64,000 nucleotides of DNA. Source: Cyclobacterium lianum (GTDB lineage Bacteria; Bacteroidota; Bacteroidia; Cytophagales; Cyclobacteriaceae). Below are positions 8,310-17,608 of this stretch, piece after piece. Location: the NCBI RefSeq assembly GCF_900143075.1, contig NZ_FRCY01000013.1, positions 62,001 to 126,000 of the forward strand, in the 5' to 3' direction. The position numbers were made by a program, and so were the translations under genes. The stretch's first letter is position 1; each line of letters opens with the position of its first letter. The notes below the pieces were generated by a model that had not been told where the DNA came from, searched no databases, and worked only from the letters and a program-made list of their open reading frames with translations.

Positions 8310-8540
8310 ATGAAGAATATTACAGCACTGCGCAAAACGATAGGCGTATTTCAGTCTTACGGCATTCCACTGACTGGAAAAAAGAAAGCCGCGAATTTTT
8401 ATTATGACTTGAGAATGGACAAAATTTTTGTGGATGGACTGATTTTTGAATTGGAGTACGAATTGAAGAAAGAGCTGGAGGAAGAAAAGGTTGCGCATAT
8501 CCAGACACCTTCAGAATTGATAACAAATCTATTGAGCTAG
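8310..8540 (+). CDS. Acyl-carrier-protein-like small protein without the phosphopantetheine serine
   Basis: 76 residues, MKNITALRKT at the start. Residues 33-71 line up by eye with ACP helices II-III: the usual D-S-L attachment site after the first conserved aspartate region is DLRMDKIF, and the helix that follows (LIFELEYELKKELEEEK, then IQTPSELI) matches the ACP recognition helix and the T-x-x-E/D-L-I end. The position of the 4'-phosphopantetheine serine is K38, so it could not be a normal carrier. It is a single gene with its own promoter, between the fluoride exporter and a 445-nt empty stretch. It may be a structural or regulatory ACP homologue; the family assignment is inference from a manual alignment. 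Confidence 0.6.
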   Translation: MKNITALRKTIGVFQSYGIPLTGKKKAANFYYDLRMDKIFVDGLIFELEYELKKELEEEKVAHIQTPSELITNLLS

Positions 8541-8985
8541 ATCGGCAGGAGATTTTTCCGGTCTATCCCATTGATCTGACCATCGCCGGTTTTTGAAGTA
8601 ATAGAGAAGGCCAGGCTACGGCATTGCTTCGGGGCTTGGTAAGAAAATTTCTGTTTTTAGGCTGTACAGGATAGGGAAGTGGGAAAGGGTAGACGCAATT
8701 CTTTTTTCCGTTTTCCTGTAAACTCTTTCTGAGGCTTCTCCAGGCAAACTATCGCTTTGCCGATAAATCCTGCTTCCTACCGAACTGGTCTTTATCTAAA
8801 ACCGGTCCCTTGCTGCTTTGGCTTAAGGAACTTTTTTTACAGAGACTAACCGCATTCAATTTATGAATTTGTCCCCGCTCAAACGGAATAATGGCAAATG
8901 AAAGGGTTTTATTTGATTCCTTAAAAGTATTTTCTTTTATTTATGAACATACTTATTCAATTTATCCTTAAAATAAACCCAAATA
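8541..8985. other. Intergenic region, no gene seen
   Basis: 445 nt without a convincing ORF on either strand and without a recognisable RNA gene or terminator. It must contain the promoter of the Gfo/Idh/MocA gene at 8986; the A/T-rich last 100 nt are the likely place, but no exact TANNTTTG is present there. Confidence 0.6.
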
Positions 8986-10455
8986 ATGAAAGAAAGAAGG
9001 GAGTTTATCAAGAAATCCATTTTTGGTGCCGGCGGCCTTACCATTGGTGCTATGGGTTTCAGTGCCAAATCTTATGCATCCATAATGGGGGCAAACGAAC
9101 GGCTCAGAATTGCCGTATGCGGCGTCAATGGTCGCGGGAAAACCCATATCCGGGAATTTTCAGAGCATAAAGAAGCTGAAATAGCTTATCTGGTGGACCC
9201 TGACAGCCGCGTACTGGGTGAACGTGTACAGTCACTCCGGGAGGGAAAGACCAATAGCAATAAAGTAAAGGGAGAAAAAGATGTTCGTAAAGTACTGGAT
9301 GACAAGAATATAGATGCTATCAGTGTGGCGACTCCGAATAACTGGCATTCACTGATGGTGGTCTGGGCAGCCCAGGCAGGCAAACACTGCTATGTTGAAA
9401 AACCCGCCAGCCATGATGTACATGAGGGCAGGATAGCACTTGCCGCGGCACAAAAATATGGAATAGTGGTACAACACGGAACCCAAAGGAGGAGCAGTGA
9501 CAATTGGGCCAGGCAGATTGGAGAAATCAAATCGGGCAAGTATGGTAAAATGAAAGTATCCCATGGCTTTGCCTGTAAACCAAGGGAGGGAATCGGCTAC
9601 AGTCCGGTGACCAATCCGCCAGACCACCTTGATTGGAATTTGTGGAAAGGCCCTTCGGTGATTGATGGATATCACGAAAATCTGGTGCACTACAATTGGC
9701 ACTGGTTTTGGCAGGTAGGCAACGGCGAGCTGAATAACCAGGGAACACATCAACTGGATGTGGCTTACTGGGCATTGGACGACGAGGTAGCAAACACGCA
9801 TCCGAAAAGAGTGATGGCTCTGGGCGGCAGGTTTCGATGGGACGATCAGGGCGAAACACCCAACACCATGTTTGCTCTGGCCGAGTTTACCAATGGGCAA
9901 TATGTATTTTTCAATGTCAGAAATGTGGACCATGAAGGCTACGAACGGGCAGTGACCAACAGGTTTTATTTTGAAGACGGCGGCAGATTGTTTGAGGGAG
10001 GGGAATACCAATCACACAATGGAAGTCAGCCCAGGGATTTAGCTGCAGCACCTGTACCGATCACCCCCGGAGGGGCCTTTGGCAGTTTCGTCGCAGCGTG
10101 CAAGGCCAATGACCCAATGATGGCCAACGGCAACATGTATGATGCGCACTACAGTTGCACCATGGGCCATTTGATGAATATTTCCTACCGGCTCGGAGAA
10201 AAAGTTCCTTTCAATGCAAAGGCAGGACGGTTTGGAGACAACCAACTGGCTTTTGAGGAATTTATGAAAATCCATGAGATTGCCAGAGATGGGATGGGCG
10301 TGCCCGTAGACCAGGCCAATTATATCGTAGGACCCTGGCTGGAATTTGATGGGGATTCAGAGCATTTTGTTGGAGACCGGTCCGTGGAAGCCAACCGTCT
10401 GCTATATGATCCACGAAGAGCAGAGTTTGATCTGCCATCTCCTGCCTCTGTTTAA
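8986..10455 (+). CDS. Tat-exported Gfo/Idh/MocA-family oxidoreductase
   Basis: 489 residues. The N-terminus ERREFIKKSIFGAGGLTIGA is a twin-arginine signal with a hydrophobic core, so the protein is exported folded with its cofactor. The Rossmann domain follows (LRIAVCGVNGRGKTHI; GxNGRGxxH variant) with the family EKP motif (HCYVEKPASHDV, about residue 136). The C-terminal dehydrogenase half contains YNWHWFWQVGNGELNNQGTHQLD, whose GxGxxxNxGxHxxD pattern is the typical catalytic segment. NAD(P)-dependent sugar or cyclitol oxidation is expected for the family; the substrate is unknown. A second, less similar Tat-exported member lies 600 nt downstream, separated by a divergent GNAT gene. Confidence 0.9.
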   Translation: MKERREFIKKSIFGAGGLTIGAMGFSAKSYASIMGANERLRIAVCGVNGRGKTHIREFSEHKEAEIAYLVDPDSRVLGERVQSLREGKTNSNKVKGEKDVRKVLDDKNIDAISVATPNNWHSLMVVWAAQAGKHCYVEKPASHDVHEGRIALAAAQKYGIVVQHGTQRRSSDNWARQIGEIKSGKYGKMKVSHGFACKPREGIGYSPVTNPPDHLDWNLWKGPSVIDGYHENLVHYNWHWFWQVGNGELNNQGTHQLDVAYWALDDEVANTHPKRVMALGGRFRWDDQGETPNTMFALAEFTNGQYVFFNVRNVDHEGYERAVTNRFYFEDGGRLFEGGEYQSHNGSQPRDLAAAPVPITPGGAFGSFVAACKANDPMMANGNMYDAHYSCTMGHLMNISYRLGEKVPFNAKAGRFGDNQLAFEEFMKIHEIARDGMGVPVDQANYIVGPWLEFDGDSEHFVGDRSVEANRLLYDPRRAEFDLPSPASV

Positions 10456-10522
10456 GGTCAGGAGCAGGCAGCGTCTGAAAAAGAGTTGCTATACCCTCTT
10501 CCCAGGCATTAGCTACTGAGGA

Positions 10523-10939
10523 TTAGGTCAATTTGTCCAAATCTTCCAGGTAGTAGCAGTTTTCGTGTTTGGACATGCCTATTTTAGGATAGTATCCGGT
10601 AGCTTTGGGGGCAGATAGCAGGATAAGTTTTGCAAGGGGATAGGCGGCTTTGGTCCTTCGGATCAGGTTTTTGCCTATCCCCTGTTTTTGATATTCCAGG
10701 TCTACCGCCAGATCAGAGAGATAGGTGCAATATGCGGTATCGGTGAGTGAACGGGCTATCCCGATCAATCTTCCTTCCTTTCTGGCAGTGACGATGAGGT
10801 TGGCATGGCGGATCATTTTCTCCAGTCTTGCCGGATTTTCCACCGGCCTTCTTTCTCCGAGGGTAGAGGCGATAAGGACCTCCCGAAATTCAGCTACAGA
10901 AAGCTGGTTTTCTATCTGGTAGGTAATCAATTCCATCAT
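10523..10939 (-). CDS. GNAT-family N-acetyltransferase
   Basis: 138 residues with the GNAT fold. Motif A is clear: LSDLAVDLEYQKQGIGKNLI (Q-x-x-G-I-G pyrophosphate loop), preceded by the beta strand RLIGIARSLTD. The C-terminal strand YYPKIGMSKHE is the usual end of the acetyl-CoA fold. The start could be either of two adjacent ATGs (10939 or 10936). Acceptor unknown. It lies between the two oxidoreductase genes on the opposite strand and shows no functional link to them. Confidence 0.88.
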   Translation of the reverse strand: MMELITYQIENQLSVAEFREVLIASTLGERRPVENPARLEKMIRHANLIVTARKEGRLIGIARSLTDTAYCTYLSDLAVDLEYQKQGIGKNLIRRTKAAYPLAKLILLSAPKATGYYPKIGMSKHENCYYLEDLDKLT

Positions 10940-11067
10940 GTGGAAAGGTTGAGTTTTGGTTGAGTTATATTTTAAGGGGAAGGTAGTAAAATTTTACAAT
11001 TATAGATAAATCCAATATCTTGCAATATACTGATCAGAAAAAACCATAACCGTAAACTCAGTTTCCC

Positions 11068-12189
11068 ATGTCCAGTAGAAGAAATTTTTTACACAAACTG
11101 ACACTCTCCGCAGTGTCTATTCCCTTTATACCCGGTTTTGAGACCAAACCTATGTACAAGATGAGCAAAAAATCCGATCAAGGCACGATGTTGCGCGTAG
11201 CTATAATGGGCCTGGGAAGCTATGGTACCAGAGTAGCCGAAGCAATGGAGGCATGTAAAAAAGCGAAGTTGGTAGGTGTGATTAGTGGCACTCCCTCTAA
11301 AATCACCGACTGGCAGGCAAAATACGATATACCTGAAAAAAACTGTTATAATTACGAAAATTTTGACGCGATCCGGGATAATCCGGACATAGACGCTGTC
11401 TACATTATCACACCAAATGCGTTACATCACCCCCAGGCATTGAGAGTGGCGGCAGCCGGTAAACATGTAATCTGTGAAAAGCCCATGGCGCTCAACGCCA
11501 AAGAGGGCAGGGAAATGGTGGAGGCATGCAAAAATGCCGGAGTCAAACTACTGGTGGGTTACCGCATGCACTTTGAGGCAAATACCCTGGAAGTAATCCG
11601 GATGAGGGAGGCTGGAGCATTTGGAGAAATTAAATTTTTTCAGGGGCTGAGCGGATTCAGGATCGGTGATCCAACCCAATGGAGGTTGGACAAAGCCCTT
11701 GCCGGCGGTGGGGCGATGATGGATATAGGCATTTACTCAGTAAACGGCGCACGGTATATGATAGGTGCTGAGCCCGAATGGGTTACTGCTCAGGAAACCA
11801 AAACAGATCCGGTGAAATTTAAAGAAGGAGTAGATGAGACCATCATGTTTCAATTTGGGTTTCCTGGTGGTGTGGTGGCCTCCTGTTTGTCTACCTATAG
11901 CATGAGCAACCTGGACCGCTTTTTCCTGAATGGAACAGAAGGATTTGCAGAGATGCAACCCTCCACTGGTTACGGTCCGATAAAGGGAAAAACCCATAAA
12001 GGGCCATTGGATAAGCCTCACATCACTCACCAGACGGTGCAAATGGATCGCATGGCAGAGATAATATTGGAAGGTGATACCGCCAAAGTAGCTGTAGACG
12101 GAGAAGAGGGATTGAAGGATTTGATAATCATCGATACGATCTACAAGGCAGTAAAGTCCGGAAGAAAGGAGAAAATCAAACTGGGATAA
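11068..12189 (+). CDS. Tat-exported glucose-fructose oxidoreductase-like protein (Gfo/Idh/MocA family)
   Basis: 373 residues. SSRRNFLHKLTLSAVSIPFIPG is a twin-arginine signal. The Rossmann motif LRVAIMGLGSYGTRVAEAM (GxGxxG) follows, with AVYIITPNALHH and the EKP motif (VICEKPMALNAKEG, near residue 138). The C-terminal domain has GGGAMMDIGIYSVNGARYM, the conserved D-x-G-x-Y segment seen in glucose-fructose oxidoreductases. It is shorter than the 8986 protein and clearly a different subfamily. A strong rho-independent terminator 58 nt after its stop marks the end of the transcript. Substrate unknown; periplasmic sugar oxidation is the family expectation. Confidence 0.9.
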   Translation: MSSRRNFLHKLTLSAVSIPFIPGFETKPMYKMSKKSDQGTMLRVAIMGLGSYGTRVAEAMEACKKAKLVGVISGTPSKITDWQAKYDIPEKNCYNYENFDAIRDNPDIDAVYIITPNALHHPQALRVAAAGKHVICEKPMALNAKEGREMVEACKNAGVKLLVGYRMHFEANTLEVIRMREAGAFGEIKFFQGLSGFRIGDPTQWRLDKALAGGGAMMDIGIYSVNGARYMIGAEPEWVTAQETKTDPVKFKEGVDETIMFQFGFPGGVVASCLSTYSMSNLDRFFLNGTEGFAEMQPSTGYGPIKGKTHKGPLDKPHITHQTVQMDRMAEIILEGDTAKVAVDGEEGLKDLIIIDTIYKAVKSGRKEKIKLG

Positions 12190-12246
12190 GAAAGGTTATT
12201 TCTTTCGGTTACTATTCTCCTCCGATACCTTGTCTTTTGTACGTAA

Positions 12247-12291
12247 GCCCGGTTTCTGCCAAGCGATCCTGCAGACACCGGGCATTTTTTT
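12247..12291 (+). terminator. Rho-independent terminator after the GFOR-like gene
   Basis: A 13-bp stem, GCCCGGTTTCTGC pairing with GCAGACACCGGGC (one mismatch), has an 11-nt loop and is followed by ATTTTTTT. Confidence 0.88.
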
Positions 12292-12395
12292 GCGTTAGGT
12301 GATCTCTCTAGGGTACATTTCAGTTCAGATAGGATGTCCCGGTCATTAACTTCTAATTTGTGCAGCGGGAGCAGGGCAATGTCACAGAATTGGAT

Positions 12396-12403
12396 TATTT
12401 TTG
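12396..12403 (+). promoter_or_regulatory. -7 element TATTTTTG for pyrD
   Basis: TATTTTTG is an exact TANNTTTG match, 23 nt before the proposed GTG start at 12427. No good -33 TTG is visible. It argues against the longer upstream reading frame starting at 12334. Confidence 0.55.
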
Positions 12404-12426
12404 TGATTAGCCAAAACTCTTTCGCC

Positions 12427-13470
12427 GTGTACAAGCATTTGATCAAACCTATATTGTTCACCCAAAACCCCGAATCAGCGCATCATATCACCTTTTCGTT
12501 GATAAAAAGGCTGTTTAATCTGCCAGTTATTCGTTCGGTCATCCAATCGGCCTTTGCCTATGAGCACCAGGATCTGGAGCGGGAGGTTTTTGGGCTGAAG
12601 TTTAAAAACCCGATAGGTCTGGCAGCGGGGTTTGATAAAGATGCCAGGCTCATCGATGAAATGTCCCTATTGGGCTTTGGGTTCATTGAAATTGGCACAT
12701 TGACACCCAAAGCACAGCCAGGAAATCCCAGGCCTCGATTGTTTCGTCTGCCCAAGGATCAGGCGCTAATCAATCGAATGGGCTTTAATAATGGGGGCGT
12801 TGCCGCGGCTGTGGAGCGGTTAAAAAAGCGAAAGTCAGGGATACTGGTGGGAGGCAATATTGGAAAGAATAAAGATACGCCAAATGATCATGCGTTGGAC
12901 GATTATTTATACAGCCTGCATGCCTTGCACCCTCATGTAGATTATTTTGTAATTAATGTAAGCTCGCCCAATACGCCCAATTTGCGGGAGCTCCAGGAAA
13001 AAGAACCCCTGAAGCGCCTGCTATTCGCCGTAAAATCGGCTGCGGATCATTATCCCCGAAAACGGCCGATATTGCTTAAAATCGCTCCTGATCTCAGTGA
13101 TAATCAATTGGATGACATCATCGCCATCGTTACGGAGACAAAGATAGACGGCGTTATTGCTACCAATACCACTGTGACAAGGGAGGGCTTAGAGACCTCG
13201 GAAAAGCTGGTAGGTAAAATCGGAGCCGGTGGCCTTAGCGGAAAAATCCTGAAAAAAAGAAGCACGGAAGTGATCCGTTACCTGACAAGCAGATCCGGAA
13301 ATGCCTTTCCCGTGATTGGAGTTGGCGGAATTTTTACTGCTGAAGATGCTTTGGAAAAGTTGGATGCCGGTGCCAGTCTGGTGCAGGTATATACTGGTAT
13401 GATTTATGAGGGGCCCGCAATGGTTAAGCGATTGAAAATGGGACTGGTAGGAAGGTTAGTTGAAACCTGA
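12427..13470 (+). CDS. pyrD: Dihydroorotate dehydrogenase (quinone), class 2
   Basis: About 347 residues from a GTG start; the N-terminus [19 protein letters not shown] matches the M-Y-K/Y start and membrane-associating helix of class 2 enzymes, which is why GTG was chosen over an ATG 93 nt upstream. FMN-site motifs are present: [40 protein letters not shown]. The active-site segment [16 protein letters not shown] has the class 2 catalytic serine. It oxidises dihydroorotate to orotate and passes electrons to the quinone pool at the inner membrane face, in pyrimidine synthesis. pyrF lies three genes downstream but has its own promoter. Confidence 0.93.
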   Translation: MYKHLIKPILFTQNPESAHHITFSLIKRLFNLPVIRSVIQSAFAYEHQDLEREVFGLKFKNPIGLAAGFDKDARLIDEMSLLGFGFIEIGTLTPKAQPGNPRPRLFRLPKDQALINRMGFNNGGVAAAVERLKKRKSGILVGGNIGKNKDTPNDHALDDYLYSLHALHPHVDYFVINVSSPNTPNLRELQEKEPLKRLLFAVKSAADHYPRKRPILLKIAPDLSDNQLDDIIAIVTETKIDGVIATNTTVTREGLETSEKLVGKIGAGGLSGKILKKRSTEVIRYLTSRSGNAFPVIGVGGIFTAEDALEKLDAGASLVQVYTGMIYEGPAMVKRLKMGLVGRLVET

Positions 13471-13532
13471 TTCTTTTTTATTTCTAATGCAAAAGTTAAA
13501 TTACATCCTGATAGTGGAGGAAAGGAATTACC

Positions 13533-15992
13533 ATGGCTGCGAATACATATAAAAAGAATACTTTTAAAAAGAAGGCTGATCCGGCAAAGGGAAAGGTAAA
13601 ATCCCGAAGGAAAACCATCAATTGGGCTGTTTTTAAAGACAAGCGATGGGGACTATCTTTTGGTATTTTTTTTATGATGTTCGCTGTCTTTATGTTGCTG
13701 GCTTTTTTGAGCTACCTGTTTGCGGGACAGGCAGACCAAAGCCTGGTCAGTGATTCCGGGCTGCCGTTACGAACGAGAGCAGGAGAAACCCAAAATCTTT
13801 TAGGGTATACCGGGGCCGTCATGTCGCACTACATGATATACCGTTGGTTTGGGCTGGCTGCATTGCTATTTCCGCCCTTCTTGTTTTTGTGGGGCCTCCG
13901 GCTTTCTGTCAAACTTAAAGCGGTCTCACTGACCAGATATGCCGTTTTTTCTTTGTTTTTCCTGGTTTGGCTGGGACTACTGCTGGGCTATCTGGTTCAT
14001 TTAACTGACGGATTTCAGTACCTGGCCTTTTTTAGTGGAGGTTTTGGGTATGAACTTGCGTTGATTACCGATGAATTTCTGGGTTGGGGAACCTTCATCT
14101 TGATTTTTGGATCTCTTTTGATTTTCGTCATCGTATTTTTTAATGTGGATCAGATCCGGTGGTTTTCCCCTGATGAAAATGCAGGAGTTCCGATCCCACC
14201 AGAGCCTGATCCGAAGGAATCCCCTTCAACCGATGCAGTAGAGGAAGCGGTAAATTCCCGGAATACCGGGGATGAAGAAGTTGATCATGATGAAGAGACA
14301 TCAGTCAGCAGTTGGAAGCTGTCTGAAAAGGAAGTTTCAGAGGCAAAGAAGGACAGTACGCAGGAACCCGCCTTTAACATAGAGGAAAGAAATGAAGAGG
14401 ACTATGGAGAGCCGGAGGAAAGAGCGGACGGTTTCTATATTCAGGAACAGCAGGTAGAAGAAAAAACAGCAGATACGGTTGAAAACTTGGATCCTTATGA
14501 TCCTACCCTGGATTTGCCGAGCTACAGGTATCCTACTCTGGAACTCCTCAATGAGTATGACCAGCAAAAGGTAACGGTTACCAGGCAGGAATTGGAAGAA
14601 AACAAGAATAAGATTGTAGAAACGCTGGTAAATTTTAAGATCGGGATTCAGGAAATCAAAGCTACAATCGGGCCTACGGTAACCTTGTATGAAATCATTC
14701 CGGATCCGGGAGTGAAAATCAGCAAAATTAAAAATCTTGAGGATGATATTGCGCTTAGTCTGGCTGCATTGGGCATCCGGATCATTGCCCCAATACCGGG
14801 AAAGGGTACTATAGGAATTGAAGTCCCCAATAAAAACAGGGAATTGGTGGCCGCAAGATCTGTGCTGGGCACAGAGAAATTCATGAAAAGCGATAAGGAT
14901 TTGCCAGTGGCTTTGGGTAAAACCATTTCCAATGAAGTGTTTGTGGTAGACTTATCCAAAATGCCCCATTTGCTCATGGCTGGTGCTACGGGACAAGGCA
15001 AGTCCGTCGGGTTGAACATGATCCTCGCTTCTCTCATCTACAAAAAGCATCCCTCTCAGCTCAAATTGATCCTGGTAGATCCAAAAAAAGTTGAGTTGAC
15101 GCTGTTTAATAAGATAGAAAGACATTTTCTGGCAAAGCTGCCCAATGCTGAAGAGGCCATCATTACTGATACCAAAAAAGTAATATACACGCTTAATTCA
15201 CTCTGTATAGAGATGGATAATCGGTATGACCTGCTAAAAGATGCCAGTTGCAGAAACCTGAAGGAATACAATGCCAAATTTGTGGCCAGAAAGTTAAACC
15301 CGGAGAAAGGACATCAGTTTATGCCTTACATCGTGTTGGTAATCGATGAGCTGGCTGACCTGATGATGACAGCCGGGAAGGAGATTGAAGGGCCTATTGC
15401 CAGGTTGGCCCAATTGGCCCGGGCCATAGGCATACACCTGGTGTTGGCTACCCAGCGTCCTTCTGTTAATGTAATTACGGGCATTATCAAAGCCAATTTT
15501 CCCGCGCGTTTGTCTTTTAGGGTGACCAGCAAGATAGACAGCCGTACAATATTGGATGCGGGTGGGGCAGAACAGTTGATAGGAATGGGCGACATGCTGC
15601 TTTCAATGGGATCCGATGTGATCCGGCTGCAGTGTGCTTTCCTGGATACCCCTGAGGTGGATGCTATATGTGAGTGGATAGGAGACCAAAGGGGCTACCC
15701 GGATGCTTACCTGCTCCCGGAATTTGTTGGTGAAGAGGATGGAGGCATAGCCGAGGTAGACCTTGCCGATAGGGATCCTTTGTTCGATGATGCTGCGAGA
15801 TTGATCGTGTTGCACCAGCAGGGCAGTACCTCCCTGATACAGCGCAAATTAAAGTTGGGGTACAACCGGGCAGGAAGGATCATTGACCAGCTGGAGGCTG
15901 CAGGGGTAGTTGGTGCATTTGAAGGCAGTAAAGCCCGGGAAGTATTGGTGCAGGACGAAAACAGTTTGGAACAATTATTGAACAACCTTTGA
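13533..15992 (+). CDS. ftsK: DNA translocase FtsK
   Basis: 819 residues. The N-terminal 200 residues hold four membrane segments; an acidic linker rich in E and D covers about 215-325. The motor follows with an alpha domain (VTVTRQELEENKNKIVETL...) and a RecA-like beta domain: Walker A GATGQGKSVG near residue 485 and Walker B IVLVIDELADLMM near 600, then LATQRPSVNVITG. The C-terminal gamma domain is a winged helix (LIVLHQQGSTSLIQRKLKLG), the part that reads KOPS-type polar sequences. Role: pumping DNA and resolving chromosome dimers at the septum during division. A lolA-like gene follows after 18 nt, a pairing I associate with Bacteroidota. Confidence 0.96.
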   Translation: MAANTYKKNTFKKKADPAKGKVKSRRKTINWAVFKDKRWGLSFGIFFMMFAVFMLLAFLSYLFAGQADQSLVSDSGLPLRTRAGETQNLLGYTGAVMSHYMIYRWFGLAALLFPPFLFLWGLRLSVKLKAVSLTRYAVFSLFFLVWLGLLLGYLVHLTDGFQYLAFFSGGFGYELALITDEFLGWGTFILIFGSLLIFVIVFFNVDQIRWFSPDENAGVPIPPEPDPKESPSTDAVEEAVNSRNTGDEEVDHDEETSVSSWKLSEKEVSEAKKDSTQEPAFNIEERNEEDYGEPEERADGFYIQEQQVEEKTADTVENLDPYDPTLDLPSYRYPTLELLNEYDQQKVTVTRQELEENKNKIVETLVNFKIGIQEIKATIGPTVTLYEIIPDPGVKISKIKNLEDDIALSLAALGIRIIAPIPGKGTIGIEVPNKNRELVAARSVLGTEKFMKSDKDLPVALGKTISNEVFVVDLSKMPHLLMAGATGQGKSVGLNMILASLIYKKHPSQLKLILVDPKKVELTLFNKIERHFLAKLPNAEEAIITDTKKVIYTLNSLCIEMDNRYDLLKDASCRNLKEYNAKFVARKLNPEKGHQFMPYIVLVIDELADLMMTAGKEIEGPIARLAQLARAIGIHLVLATQRPSVNVITGIIKANFPARLSFRVTSKIDSRTILDAGGAEQLIGMGDMLLSMGSDVIRLQCAFLDTPEVDAICEWIGDQRGYPDAYLLPEFVGEEDGGIAEVDLADRDPLFDDAARLIVLHQQGSTSLIQRKLKLGYNRAGRIIDQLEAAGVVGAFEGSKAREVLVQDENSLEQLLNNL

Positions 15993-16010
15993 AAATATTG
16001 ACGCATTAAA

Positions 16011-16670
16011 ATGAGAGGGAAAATAACGATTATTGCAGGTCTTGTGCTATTCTGTACCATTCAGATGCTGGCTGTGGGACAAAATGACCCGAAGGCTGTA
16101 GAAATACTTGAAAAAGTAAGCGATAACTACCAAAGATTGAATGGTTTCTCGGCTATTTTTGAATACACCTATTCGACTGAAGAAGAAGGTTTGATACAAA
16201 CCAACACGGGTGAAGTAACGGTAAAGGGAGAGAAATATCGGCTTACCCTGAATGATCAGGAGATATTTAATAACGGAAATACGGTATGGACACTCATAAA
16301 GTCCAATAGGTACAAGGAAGTAACCATCAATGATGTAGAAGAGGATACTGAAGAACTTACCCCTTCAAACATTTACAGCATCTACAAGAAAGGCTATGAG
16401 GCACAGCTTGCGGGCAGCAGTGTGATGTCTGGAGTTCCGGTACACGAAATCCTTCTTACAGCTGAGAAGCCCAATGCTCAATTTGAGAAAATCAAACTTT
16501 ACATAGATAAATCAAAAAATGATTTGATGGCTTGGGAGATACAGGATGATGTAGGCGGTACATTTAAATATACATTTAAGGACCTGAATAGCGACATCAA
16601 CATTATGGATGACTATTTTGTATTCAATACCAATGAAAATGAGGACGTTGAGGTAATAGATCTCCGCTAA
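16011..16670 (+). CDS. LolA-like outer-membrane lipoprotein carrier protein
   Basis: 219 residues with a signal peptide (KITIIAGLVLFCTIQMLAVG, cleavage near GQN). The mature part begins DPKAVEILEKVSDNYQRLNGFSA, the characteristic opening of Bacteroidota LolA-like proteins, and continues as alternating beta strands (GEVTVKGEKYRLTLNDQEIFNNGNTVW is contained in this stretch). Expected role is escorting lipoproteins across the periplasm; the fold is also shared with RseB-like sensors. It is 18 nt after ftsK and probably cotranscribed with it. Confidence 0.85.
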   Translation: MRGKITIIAGLVLFCTIQMLAVGQNDPKAVEILEKVSDNYQRLNGFSAIFEYTYSTEEEGLIQTNTGEVTVKGEKYRLTLNDQEIFNNGNTVWTLIKSNRYKEVTINDVEEDTEELTPSNIYSIYKKGYEAQLAGSSVMSGVPVHEILLTAEKPNAQFEKIKLYIDKSKNDLMAWEIQDDVGGTFKYTFKDLNSDINIMDDYFVFNTNENEDVEVIDLR

Positions 16671-16686
16671 TCTCATCTGCATCATT

Positions 16687-16714
16687 TTGTTTTGCAGCGG
16701 TTTTCCTATTTTTG
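16687..16714 (+). promoter_or_regulatory. pyrF promoter, nearly leaderless
   Basis: TTG (16687-16689), a 17-nt spacer and TATTTTTG (16707-16714) fit the Bacteroidota consensus. Only 4 nt separate the element from the pyrF ATG at 16719, so transcription should start at or within a few bases of the start codon. Confidence 0.7.
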
Positions 16715-16718
16715 CTCC

Positions 16719-17534
16719 ATGACATCACAGGAAATATTTGCGGAAATCCAGAGAAAACAGTCTTTTTTATGTGTGGGGCTGGATCCGGTGTGGGAGAAAT
16801 TGCCCCGCCACCTGCATAGGGAAGAAGACCCGGTTTATGTGTTTAACCGGATTATCATTGACCATACTATTGATCAGGCAGTGGCGTATAAGCCAAATCT
16901 GGCGTTTTATGAAGCAATGGGGCCGGGAGGTCTGGAGACACTACAAAAAACCCTCGACTACCTGCCAAACAACGTTTTTACCATCGCCGATGCCAAACGA
17001 GGCGATATCGGAAATACCTCGGGTCTGTATGCCAGAGCATTCTTCCAGCAGATGAACTTTGATGCCGTAACAGTAGCGCCTTATATGGGGCGGGACAGTG
17101 TTACTCCCTTTTTGGAATTTGAGGGCAAGTGGGTGATATTGCTGGCACTTACTTCCAATGAGGGAAGCCAGGATTTTCAAATGCTGACCGACGAGCACCA
17201 TCATGCCCTGTTTGAACGAGTTTTGGAAAAGAGCAAAAATTGGGGCAGTTCGGAGAACATTATGTTTGTGGTCGGTGCCACTCAGGTAAGTCATCTACAG
17301 TCAGTCAGAAAAATCGTCCCCGACCATTTCTTACTTGTTCCGGGGGTAGGTGCACAGGGAGGTAGCCTGGAGGAAGTGGCCAGAGCCGGCATGAATAAGA
17401 GGTGCGGGCTGCTTGTCAATTCTTCAAGAGGAATCATTTACGCATCCGGTGCCGAGGATTTTGGGCTGGCAGCTAAAAAGGAGGCCCAACAACTGCAGAT
17501 ATCCATGGAAAAGTTGCTAAATACCTATTGCTAA
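16719..17534 (+). CDS. pyrF: Orotidine 5'-phosphate decarboxylase, type 2
   Basis: 271 residues from the ATG at 16719 ([23 protein letters not shown]). The TIM-barrel catalytic motif [11 protein letters not shown] is the type 2 K-x-x-D arrangement; phosphate-binding segments [11 protein letters not shown] and [12 protein letters not shown] are at the C-terminus. It converts OMP to UMP, the last step of pyrimidine synthesis, in the cytoplasm. An upstream TTG at 16692 is rejected because it lies in the promoter. The mRNA is predicted to be leaderless or to have a very short leader. Confidence 0.94.
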   Translation: MTSQEIFAEIQRKQSFLCVGLDPVWEKLPRHLHREEDPVYVFNRIIIDHTIDQAVAYKPNLAFYEAMGPGGLETLQKTLDYLPNNVFTIADAKRGDIGNTSGLYARAFFQQMNFDAVTVAPYMGRDSVTPFLEFEGKWVILLALTSNEGSQDFQMLTDEHHHALFERVLEKSKNWGSSENIMFVVGATQVSHLQSVRKIVPDHFLLVPGVGAQGGSLEEVARAGMNKRCGLLVNSSRGIIYASGAEDFGLAAKKEAQQLQISMEKLLNTYC

Positions 17535-17608
17535 GGAAATTAATTTTCACACTTTTTTGGGGTTTTTATTTTTCTGGGTAAATTAAATCTGATTTCAATG
17601 TATTTTTT

